Assembly: GCA_023411575.1 (NCBI GenBank) | Contig: JAEYOP010000071.1 | Location: 124,001-188,000, forward strand | Reading direction: 5' to 3' | DNA length: 64,000 nt | From: Bacillota bacterium | Lineage (GTDB): Bacteria; Bacillota; Clostridia; Acetivibrionales; DTU013 | Shown: piece after piece, positions 34,052-40,697 of the stretch | Position numbering within the stretch: the first letter of the stretch is position 1 | Layout of the letters: the number at the start of each line of letters is the position of its first letter | Notes under the pieces: generated by a model | What the model saw: only the letters and a program-made list of their open reading frames with translations | The model's database searches: none | What the model was told of the DNA's origin: nothing | Made by a program: the position numbers and the translations under genes

Positions 34052-34161
34052 TCTTGATTATTTTTCCTGTAATAATTGGTCCTCTCGATAGCAAAAAATA
34101 AGGGATGTATCCAATGCTGGAACGAAAATGACATCATTTATTCGACTATGGGAGGAATATC

Positions 34162-34392
34162 ATGGATAAGCGGATAGGAACCGGGGATGCGCCCGAAATT
34201 GAATATACCACATACGACAGGCTCCTGAGGGCCTGGGAAAACTCGATGGAACTGGTGCGGGACTATGAAATGTATTCGAAAAGGATCGAAGAGACTTCCA
34301 TAAAGCAGGTTTTCAAGGAATTTGCGGAAGATGAGGGCAAACATGCGTCAAAGCTCCGGGAATTGATTCTGGAGCAGAAATCGGACCAATAG
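34162..34392 (+). CDS. Small ferritin-like helical protein (76 aa)
   Basis: The 76-residue acidic protein contains two long helices with spaced Glu and His residues (ENSMELVRDYEMYSKRIEE and FAEDEGKHASKLREL). This resembles half of a ferritin-like or rubrerythrin bundle, with Glu-x6-Tyr and Asp/Glu-x2-His positions suited to metal binding after dimerisation. Function is unproven. GGGAGGA lies 5 bases before the ATG. It is followed by a weak hairpin and then the tRNA promoter. Confidence 0.7.
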   Translation: MDKRIGTGDAPEIEYTTYDRLLRAWENSMELVRDYEMYSKRIEETSIKQVFKEFAEDEGKHASKLRELILEQKSDQ

Positions 34393-34407
34393 CCCCATGG
34401 ATCGGCG

Positions 34408-34429
34408 AGGCACCTTCCGGTGCCTTTCC
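34408..34429 (+). terminator. Weak terminator hairpin after the ferritin-like gene
   Basis: AGGCACC (34408-34414), loop TTCC, GGTGCCT (34419-34425), followed only by TTCC. The short T-run makes it a weak or partial terminator. Confidence 0.5.
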
Positions 34430-34433
34430 AGTT

Positions 34434-34459
34434 GATCTGCTTCTTTGAAAAAGCAGATC
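34434..34459. repeat. Perfect inverted repeat upstream of the tRNA genes
   Basis: GATCTGCTT (34434-34442) and AAGCAGATC (34451-34459) are perfect inverted copies around an 8-base loop CTTTGAAA. No T-run follows on the plus strand. It ends 29 bases before the tRNA promoter and may be an operator or a structural element. Confidence 0.5.
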
Positions 34460-34487
34460 GCATGCTGAAAAATGTTCAAATTTCCTC

Positions 34488-34516
34488 TTGACCTGTGCTG
34501 CGTGCGCAAGTATAAT
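34488..34516 (+). promoter_or_regulatory. Strong sigma-A promoter of the tRNA pair
   Basis: TTGACC (34488-34493) and TATAAT (34511-34516) are spaced by 17 bases and lie 15 bases before the first tRNA. Confidence 0.85.
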
Positions 34517-34530
34517 ATTATTTGTCTCGT

Positions 34531-34606
34531 TCCTCAATAGCTCAGTCGGTAGAGCATGCGGCTGTTAACCGCAGGGTCGTAGGTTCAAGTCCTACTTGAG
34601 GAGCCA
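34531..34606 (+). tRNA. tRNA-Asn (anticodon GTT)
   Basis: The 76-base gene folds fully: acceptor TCCTCAA/TTGAGGA, D arm GCTC/GAGC, anticodon stem TGCGG/CCGCA with loop CTGTTAA (anticodon GTT), T arm GTAGG/CCTAC with loop TTCAAGT, discriminator G and an encoded CCA. Confidence 0.97.
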
Positions 34607-34609
34607 CTA

Positions 34610-34686
34610 GGGCCTTTAGCTCAGTTGGTTAGAGCAACCGGCTCATAACCGGTTGGTCCGGGGTTCGAGTCCCTGAAGGCCCACCA
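34610..34686 (+). tRNA. tRNA with CAT anticodon (elongator Met or Ile2)
   Basis: The 77-base gene folds with acceptor GGGCCTT/AAGGCCC, D arm GCTC/GAGC, anticodon stem ACCGG/CCGGT with loop CTCATAA, T arm CGGGG/CCCTG with loop TTCGAGT, discriminator A and CCA. It lacks initiator features. A CAT anticodon can be methionine or, after lysidine modification, isoleucine; the sequence alone does not decide. Confidence 0.95.
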
Positions 34687-34694
34687 TTTTGTCG

Positions 34695-34735
34695 AAAGAA
34701 GCCAATTGCGGTTGCAGTTGGCTTCTTTCCTTTTA
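34695..34735 (+). terminator. Intrinsic terminator after the tRNA pair
   Basis: AAAGAAGCCAA (34695-34705) pairs perfectly with TTGGCTTCTTT (34718-34728), followed by CCTTTT. Confidence 0.85.
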
Positions 34736-34785
34736 GGGTGAACTGGTGCCTGTTTGTGTGAGGATGTGAGGATACCCGCAAGGGG

Positions 34786-34977
34786 TTAACCCTGGCGGCT
34801 TTTCTTTTCGTTGCTGTCCTCTATTTGCGGTGGTTCCTTCTGCTGCTCCGTTACGGTCAGCCTGGATGAAAACGGGGAGGACCGTTTTGGCAAATACCCG
34901 GCCAGGGCGGGATCGATGAGCGACTCCGCCGCGGATTCGGTGTCTTTCGCCGTTTTGCCGGAAAAAATGCGTCCCAT
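34786..34977 (-). CDS. Possible small protein (63 aa) in the tRNA-trmK gap
   Basis: On the minus strand a 63-residue frame starts MGRIFSGKTAKDTESAAES and ends in a charged tail NEKKSRQG. Composition is plausible for a small soluble protein, and GGAG lies about 10 bases upstream. A different frame starting nearby competes for the same site, and no family is recognised. Otherwise the gap 34736-35086 holds only a TATAAT (35013-35018) that may serve trmK. Confidence 0.3.
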   Translation of the reverse strand: MGRIFSGKTAKDTESAAESLIDPALAGYLPKRSSPFSSRLTVTEQQKEPPQIEDSNEKKSRQG

Positions 34978-35086
34978 TTGTTTTTTCGCTCCATTGTGAC
35001 AAAATAATAGTGTATAATAGTTATGTTTTAGTATGTGCCGGAAGGGCGGCATTTATTAGCGAGGAAGAAGGGAATACCGGAATACG

Positions 35087-35893
35087 ATGAAACTTGACGG
35101 CAGGCTGGCGATGATTGCGGAAAGGATTCCGCAGTGCGAAATACTGACCGATATCGGCACGGATCATGCCTACATACCGATCTATGCCGTTGAAAAAGGA
35201 TTGTGCGGAAAAGCGATTGCGGCCGATTTGCGGAAGGGGCCGCTCGAGAGGGCGGATAGCAACATCCTGAGGCACGGGATGCGGAACCGGATCGAAACGA
35301 GATTGGGAAACGGCCTTGAGCCCGTTTTGGCGGAAGAATGCGATGTGGTCGTGGTAGCAGGAATGGGCGGATCTTTGATCCGGGATATCCTGGCCGCAGC
35401 TGCGGAAAAAGCGCGGAAGGCAAATTTGCTGCTGCTCCAGCCCAATAATGCGGCGGATGTGCTCCGGCAATGGCTTTATGAGTCCGGCTTTGAGATCGCC
35501 GGGGAAGCCCTTGCGTCGGACGCGGGCAAGCTTTACTGCCTGATGCTGGCTAACTGGACCGGGAAGATTTCCGTTCGGAGCAAATTCGATTATTATGTTG
35601 GCGCTATGCTGCTGAAAAGCGGCGATCCGCTGCTGTACGACTATTTGGAGAAAAAGAGAAAGGAACTGGATGTCGTTATAGCCGGAAGGGAAAAGGCCAG
35701 GACTGAAAAGGCCAGGGGGAGCGAATCGGCGGGAATATCCCTGATTTCCGGAATGACGACGGCAGAATGCGTCGAACTCCGGGACAGGCTTAATGCCTTT
35801 CCGGATGCCGACAGGGCTTCCGAGTCGGAAGGGATTGCAGAGAAGATGGGAAAGGTCGCAGAGAATACGGAAAAGGCGGGGAATGAAGGATGA
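35087..35893 (+). CDS. trmK: tRNA (adenine(22)-N1)-methyltransferase
   Basis: TrmK methylates N1 of A22 in tRNA using S-adenosylmethionine. The 268-residue protein starts MKLDGRLAMIAERIP and has motif I in LTDIGTDHAYIPIYA, then VVVAGMGGSLI and LLLQPNN, matching the YqfN/TrmK family. The C-terminal 60 residues are charged and low in complexity. The next gene overlaps its stop by 4 bases (ATGA). In Bacillus this pair follows sigA closely; here a cassette of other genes and tRNAs intervenes. Confidence 0.95.
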   Translation: MKLDGRLAMIAERIPQCEILTDIGTDHAYIPIYAVEKGLCGKAIAADLRKGPLERADSNILRHGMRNRIETRLGNGLEPVLAEECDVVVVAGMGGSLIRDILAAAAEKARKANLLLLQPNNAADVLRQWLYESGFEIAGEALASDAGKLYCLMLANWTGKISVRSKFDYYVGAMLLKSGDPLLYDYLEKKRKELDVVIAGREKARTEKARGSESAGISLISGMTTAECVELRDRLNAFPDADRASESEGIAEKMGKVAENTEKAGNEG

Positions 35894-36657
35894 CTACTTG
35901 CAGAGATATAATCGGCTTCCTGGAGAAACTGGCGCCGATTGAACTGGCAGAGGAATGGGATAATGTGGGACTGCTCGTCGGGACGGGGGAGCGCGAAATC
36001 GGAAAAATCATGCTTTGTCTTGATATTACGGCGGCTTCCATAAAGGAGGCCGTTTCGGGTGGGGCCGACATGATCGTCACACACCATCCTGTTATCTTTA
36101 AAGGCCTAAAAAGGCTTATTGAGGAGGATGCAAAGGGGAAGCTGCTCTATGAGCTGATGCGGAATGGAATTTGCGTTTATGCCGCGCATACGAACCTGGA
36201 TTTCGCGGATTCCGGTGTCAATACCTGCCTGGCGGAAGCACTCGGATTGCACGACCTGGAACCGCTGGGCAAAGGGCCCGGTAAGACAGGATATCTGGAA
36301 AAGCCGGCATCGTTGGAAGAATATATTGAACTGGTGAAGAAAGCGCTTACCGTCTCCCGGGTGCGGGTTGCGGGAAAAAGGACAAAGCCCGTCCGCAAGG
36401 TAGCCGTATTCTCCGGAAGCTTCGACGACGATCTGGAGGCCGTCAAGCAAAGCGGGGCGGACCTGCTGGTTACCGGGGATTTAAAATACCATACCGCACT
36501 GGATGCCGTGGAAGCAGGCATTTGCATCGTCGATGCGGGACATTTCAATACGGAAAAGATTATCCTGCCTCCGGTCGCCGGTTTATTACGGGCTCAATTC
36601 CCCGGGACGGACGTATTTTGCTTCGACCTGGAGGAAGATCCATTTAAAACCTATTGA
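35890..36657 (+). CDS. Nif3-like dinuclear metal center hexameric protein
   Basis: The 255-residue protein belongs to the NIF3/YqfO family, whose members form toroidal hexamers with a two-metal site of uncertain function, proposed as GTP cyclohydrolase I type 2. Visible metal-ligand blocks are VTHHPVIFKGL, AAHTNLD and, near the C-terminus, VDAGHFNTEKIILP. It lacks the large central insertion of the Bacillus protein (about 370 residues). It overlaps trmK by 4 bases, and its TGA stop lies inside the TTGACA of the rnpB promoter. Confidence 0.94.
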   Translation: MTTCRDIIGFLEKLAPIELAEEWDNVGLLVGTGEREIGKIMLCLDITAASIKEAVSGGADMIVTHHPVIFKGLKRLIEEDAKGKLLYELMRNGICVYAAHTNLDFADSGVNTCLAEALGLHDLEPLGKGPGKTGYLEKPASLEEYIELVKKALTVSRVRVAGKRTKPVRKVAVFSGSFDDDLEAVKQSGADLLVTGDLKYHTALDAVEAGICIVDAGHFNTEKIILPPVAGLLRAQFPGTDVFCFDLEEDPFKTY

Positions 36658-36682
36658 CAGATGCAGTAGAAAGGATTACTAT
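36654..36682 (+). promoter_or_regulatory. Sigma-A promoter of rnpB
   Basis: TTGACA (36654-36659) and TACTAT (36677-36682) are spaced by 17 bases. The stop codon TGA of the preceding gene is part of the -35 hexamer. Confidence 0.85.
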
Positions 36683-36710
36683 AAAGGTCCGGTACGCGAA
36701 AGCGCGCCGG

Positions 36711-37100
36711 ATGTTGAGTAAGCCAGATAATCGCAGGTACAGCGCCGAAAGGCCGTATCTGAGGAAAGTCCGGGCTCCAGAGGGCAGGGTGCCGGGTAAC
36801 TCCCGGTGAAGGCGACTTCAAGGAAAGTGCAACAGAGATATACCGCTAAGTGGCAATGTTGATGCGCTTCACGCAAGTGAACGGAGAAAACATTGCGCGT
36901 TAGTAAGGGTGGAAAGGTGAGGTAAGAGCTCACCAGCGGCATGGCGACTTGCCGGTCTATGTAAACCCCACCTGGAGCAACACCGCAGAGGGACATATGG
37001 ATGGCCCGTCCGTCCCGGGCAGGTGGCTTGAGCCAACCAGAAATGCTTGGCCTAGATAGATGATTATCCAATACAGAACCCGGCTTATAGACTTACTCAT
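36711..37100 (+). ncRNA. rnpB: RNase P RNA (M1-type ribozyme)
   Basis: The RNA component of RNase P, which matures tRNA 5' ends, is recognised by its conserved blocks in order: GAGGAAAGTCCGGGCTCC (36760s), GTGCAACAGAGATATACCGC, TAAGGGTGGAAAGGTG, AAACCCCACCTGGAGCAA and the 3' block AGATGATTATCC then ACAGAACCCGGCTTATAG. The ends pair as TGAGTAAG (36715-36722) with CTTACTCA (37092-37099), forming helix P1. The exact mature ends are estimated. A small GC hairpin at 36688-36713 lies between the promoter and P1. A strong terminator follows. Confidence 0.97.
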
Positions 37101-37110
37101 ACAAAATATC

Positions 37111-37143
37111 AAAAACCGCACGCAAACCGTGCGGTTTTTGTCG
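37111..37143 (+). terminator. Intrinsic terminator of rnpB
   Basis: AAAAACCGCACG (37111-37122), loop CAAAC, CGTGCGGTTTTT (37128-37139): a 12-bp perfect stem ending in a T-run. Confidence 0.92.
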
Positions 37144-37240
37144 TTATCAAGGACAAATTCAAATGGTAAGGGCCCGGCCTGCATTTTTTTCTATAAAAAA
37201 CCCATACTAGAATGGATACTGGACTTTTAGCGAGGTGCAT

Positions 37241-38014
37241 ATGCCAGACGAAAAGAACAAGGTTACATTTGAAAGATCGGATATAGAAGAGGCAGGCAGT
37301 GCGGAATCCGCCCAGGCAAAGGAAAAGGTCGAGGAGATCAAGGAACTGGGGCGGATCGTCATGTCCAATCCGAAGGGCAACATCCATTGCCTGACAATAA
37401 TTGGCCAGATTGAAGGCCACATCGTTCTTCCGCCGCAAAACAAGACGACGAAATACGAGCATGTGATCCCCCAACTGGTTGCCATTGAAGAAAACGATGA
37501 GATCGACGGGCTGCTGCTGATTTTGAATACGGTAGGCGGAGATGTGGAAGCCGGATTGGCGATTGCCGAAATGATCGCAAGTATGGCCAAACCGACCGTT
37601 TCGCTGGTGCTGGGCGGGGGACACAGCATCGGTGTGCCAATGGCGGTCTCTACGGATTTTTCTTTTATCGCGCCTTCTGCAACGATGACAATACATCCTA
37701 TCAGGCTGAACGGTCTTGTGATCGGCGTTCCCCAAACCTATGAGTATTTTGATAAAATGCAGGAAAGAGTGGTCCAGTTTGTCAGCAAGAACTCAAAAAT
37801 ATCCAGGGAAACCTTCCGGGAACTCATGCTGAAAACAGGGGAGCTTGCCAATGATGTGGGAACCGTGCTTTTCGGCGAGGAGGCGGTAAGAAGCAGCCTC
37901 ATCTGCGCGGTCGGCGGGCTGTCGGACGCGCTGAACAAGCTGTATGAGCTGATAGCAAAGCGGAGGAAAGAAAAAGCCGCTTCGGTTGCCCGGCCGGGAG
38001 GGGAATTGCAATGA
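37241..38014 (+). CDS. tepA: ClpP-like serine protease TepA
   Basis: The 257-residue protein is a ClpP-fold serine protease. NTVGGDVEAGLAIAEMIASM forms the oxyanion region, GGGHSIGVPMA holds the candidate catalytic Ser, and IHPIRLNG follows. In Bacillus subtilis TepA (YmfB) was first linked to protein translocation and later to degradation of small acid-soluble spore proteins during germination. The ATG at 37241 has GAGGTG upstream; a GTG at 37235 is possible. ylzJ overlaps its stop by 4 bases, as in Bacillus. Confidence 0.92.
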   Translation: MPDEKNKVTFERSDIEEAGSAESAQAKEKVEEIKELGRIVMSNPKGNIHCLTIIGQIEGHIVLPPQNKTTKYEHVIPQLVAIEENDEIDGLLLILNTVGGDVEAGLAIAEMIASMAKPTVSLVLGGGHSIGVPMAVSTDFSFIAPSATMTIHPIRLNGLVIGVPQTYEYFDKMQERVVQFVSKNSKISRETFRELMLKTGELANDVGTVLFGEEAVRSSLICAVGGLSDALNKLYELIAKRRKEKAASVARPGGELQ

Positions 38015-38256
38015 TTTTGTATTCTGTCGTACCGGTAGAAATGGTGTTTGGCGGAGGGGACGGGCAGGGGGACGTAAAATTCCTCGAGGCCGGTTATAAA
38101 GGGGAAAAGGTGATCGTGGCGCAAACCCAGGATAACCGCTATATCATTGCCAGACTTCTCAGTACAAGTCCGCATACGTTCCTGAGGCCCGAGTTTCAAC
38201 CCGGCAGCATGGTAAATGCGAGCGAATTGATTTTTCCGGCCCAGCATAATGAATAA
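38011..38256 (+). CDS. ylzJ: YlzJ-like protein
   Basis: The 81-residue protein begins MILYSVVPVEMVF and contains the family pattern IARLLSTSPHTFLRPEFQPG. YlzJ-like proteins have no known function but regularly sit between tepA and spoIIIE. The start overlaps the tepA stop (ATGA). A strong terminator follows, and the expected spoIIIE neighbour lies 2.4 kb away beyond a reversed chemoreceptor gene. Confidence 0.88.
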   Translation: MILYSVVPVEMVFGGGDGQGDVKFLEAGYKGEKVIVAQTQDNRYIIARLLSTSPHTFLRPEFQPGSMVNASELIFPAQHNE

Positions 38257-38282
38257 AGGCTGCCTTTCGGCAGCCTTTTCCT
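38255..38282 (+). terminator. Intrinsic terminator after ylzJ
   Basis: AAAGGCTGCC (38255-38264), loop TTTC, GGCAGCCTTT (38269-38278), then TCC; on the minus strand AAAGGCTGCC is followed by TTTATTC, so it may also stop the reversed chemoreceptor transcript. Confidence 0.82.
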
Positions 38283-38321
38283 TATTCCCGAGGAGGACTC
38301 GGAGAAACACATTTGCATCAT

Positions 38322-40442
38322 TTAGTTGAGCTTGAATCTGGAGATATTCTGCTGCAGATCATCGGCCGCTTTTCTCAAATCCTCCGCCTTGCTGGCCAGA
38401 TCGTCAATGCTGGCAAGCTGTTCCTGGGTGGAAGCGGTGACTTCCTGCGAGGAGGCGGCGGTTTCTTCGGAAACGGCGGAGATGTTCTGGATGGAATTGA
38501 TGGCCTGTTCCTTATTCTCTTCCATCTCCGTAATCATGGACATGATCTGCTCCACCTGGACGGAAAGATGATTCATGGAAGCCATGATCTTCTGGAAGAC
38601 CTCGATGGTTCCAAGCACCGCGTTATTCTGGGAATTCAGGATCGATTCGGTCGAAGCGGCCTTTTCAACCGCCTTTGCGGTCTTGTCCTGCGTGTTCTTG
38701 ATAATCGAGGTTATTTCTCGCGTGGCGTTCATGGACTGCTCGGCAAGATTCCGGACCTGGTCGGCGACAACGGCGAAGCCTTTGCCCATTTCTCCGGCCC
38801 TGGCCGCTTCAATGGCGGCATTGAGCGCAAGCATGTTGGTCTGGTCGGCGATGCCGCTGATCACCTTTACGATCTTGCCGATGGACTTGGAATGGAGGTC
38901 CAGTTCCTTGATATCCGCCATGATTTCCCTGGATATGGCGGTAGTTTCGTTGGATTTGGAATCCAGGTCGTTGACGGAGGCCAGACCGCTTTCCGTCAAT
39001 TGCATGGAGGTCTTTGTCAGGGAATCGATGGACTTGGCGCTGTCGGTAACCCTGCCGATCTTTTCCGCCAGTTCGCTGATCTTCTTAACGCCGTTCTCCG
39101 CATCCGACGCCTGGGCGGAAGCACCCCCGGAAATTTCCTCTATCGCCCGTGAAATCTCGGAAGAAACGGAGGAGACATGCTGGGAGGTGGAGGAGACGAT
39201 TTGTACGGATTCCGTGACTTTGCCCGAAACGGTAAGGGTTTGCTCTATCAGGCTCCGCATGCTGGCGATCATGGAACTGATGCTTCGCGCCAGGGTACCC
39301 AGCTCATCCTGCCTTCTGGAATTGAAGCTGACCGAAAGGTCGCCGGATGCCGCGCATTCGGAGGCATTGATGGTCCGGTTGATGGTCCTGGTCATGCTGT
39401 TGGCCATTGCGTAGCCGGTTCCCAGGGCGATCAGGCCGGCGATGAGGATCATGATGATCGTCGTGACAACAATGCCTTTTGCCGCCGAATTCAGTTCGCT
39501 TTCGGGGAGAAAGCCCATGAGGATGCAGCCGGAGGTCCCGATTTTATAATAGGTCATCAGATAACTGGTGCCGTGATAGCGGATGGTTTCGGTGCCGTTG
39601 GCCGCCTCACTCTTGCGGATGTTGGTAAAAAATCCCTGTTTCAGGAGATCGGATTTGGAATCGTCCTTGCCATTTGTGATCACTCTTCCGTCGGGAGTGA
39701 CGAAATGGATCAACTGGTTTTTGCCAAGTTCGATGCTATCGATCAGATCGGTTATGGTATCCGTTTTTATGTCTACCACCAGCAAACCGATTGTTTCCAT
39801 CGAGGTAAGGCTTTTTATGTATTTCATAAAAGAAACGGCATAGTTGTCCGAAGTGCTGCTGTTCAGGGTATCCAGTTCCTTATGGTAACCGAACCAGCCG
39901 CCGCCGCTTGCACTGGCGTCCAGGGTTTTTAAAAACGTGGCGTCCTTTAAATCAAAAAGAAAGGCATTGGTGGACAGGGAAGGCGTCGATTCCTTGTTGG
40001 ACAGCATCATCAGGCCCTGTACGTCCGTATTGAGACTGGAAAGATTGATATAATTGTTGTTTATATTTGTCGAGAGCTCAATCTTATCATACATATCTTC
40101 ATCTGTAAAATCCTTGGAGAAATAACCCTGGACATCGGAGCTTGCAAACATCTGAACTGTCTGGTTCTCCAGGGTCCGAAAGACTACGTCGAGGTACTTG
40201 CCGCTGCTCATCATCGCCGTCTGGGAAGTGTTGGAGGCAATCGCTTTTACAGCGCCCGAGGCATTTATCCAGGACAGGAGGCCTTGAAAAATGATCAAAA
40301 AAATCGGTACCAGAAAGGCGAGGATCAATTTGGTCCGGATGCTCCTGGTATTGGAAAACTTTTTGATCAAAGGCTCGAGGATCTTGCCCGCTTTTTCCAA
40401 AATGGGTTTGAGGAGATTCGATATTGCGGAAAATAGTTTCAT
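38322..40442 (-). CDS. Methyl-accepting chemotaxis protein
   Basis: The 706-residue chemoreceptor has a charged cytoplasmic N-terminus, a membrane segment at about 38-60 and an extracytoplasmic sensing region to about 325 that looks like a double-Cache domain. A second membrane segment (GIVVTTIIMILIAGLIALGTG) leads to a HAMP domain and the long helical signalling domain. The signalling hairpin tip IADQTNMLALNAAIEAARAG with FAVVADQVRNLAEQS is clear. It feeds a CheA-CheY system not present in the window. AGAGGGTA precedes the ATG on the minus strand. It lies in reverse between ylzJ and spoIIIE, which are usually adjacent. The ligand is unknown. Confidence 0.96.
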   Translation of the reverse strand: MKLFSAISNLLKPILEKAGKILEPLIKKFSNTRSIRTKLILAFLVPIFLIIFQGLLSWINASGAVKAIASNTSQTAMMSSGKYLDVVFRTLENQTVQMFASSDVQGYFSKDFTDEDMYDKIELSTNINNNYINLSSLNTDVQGLMMLSNKESTPSLSTNAFLFDLKDATFLKTLDASASGGGWFGYHKELDTLNSSTSDNYAVSFMKYIKSLTSMETIGLLVVDIKTDTITDLIDSIELGKNQLIHFVTPDGRVITNGKDDSKSDLLKQGFFTNIRKSEAANGTETIRYHGTSYLMTYYKIGTSGCILMGFLPESELNSAAKGIVVTTIIMILIAGLIALGTGYAMANSMTRTINRTINASECAASGDLSVSFNSRRQDELGTLARSISSMIASMRSLIEQTLTVSGKVTESVQIVSSTSQHVSSVSSEISRAIEEISGGASAQASDAENGVKKISELAEKIGRVTDSAKSIDSLTKTSMQLTESGLASVNDLDSKSNETTAISREIMADIKELDLHSKSIGKIVKVISGIADQTNMLALNAAIEAARAGEMGKGFAVVADQVRNLAEQSMNATREITSIIKNTQDKTAKAVEKAASTESILNSQNNAVLGTIEVFQKIMASMNHLSVQVEQIMSMITEMEENKEQAINSIQNISAVSEETAASSQEVTASTQEQLASIDDLASKAEDLRKAADDLQQNISRFKLN

Positions 40443-40697
40443 ACTGTACCCTCTTTCATTTGTATTTCAGATAAAAAGCCTTATGTAGTAATTAGACAAA
40501 AATCATCAAAATCCTCTATTTTTTCTGTATAAATTTATAAAGAATATACAAATAGCGGCCCTTTGGAAAGGCAGAAAGCCCGGTTAAAAAACTGTAGTGC
40601 ATAATGTGAAAATATGGTACAATAGGATGGGGTTCAAAAGCGGGAGGACGGGCAGCTCGGGAGGCCGTCCGAATGCGGAGATTTGTCCGGGGGTGAA

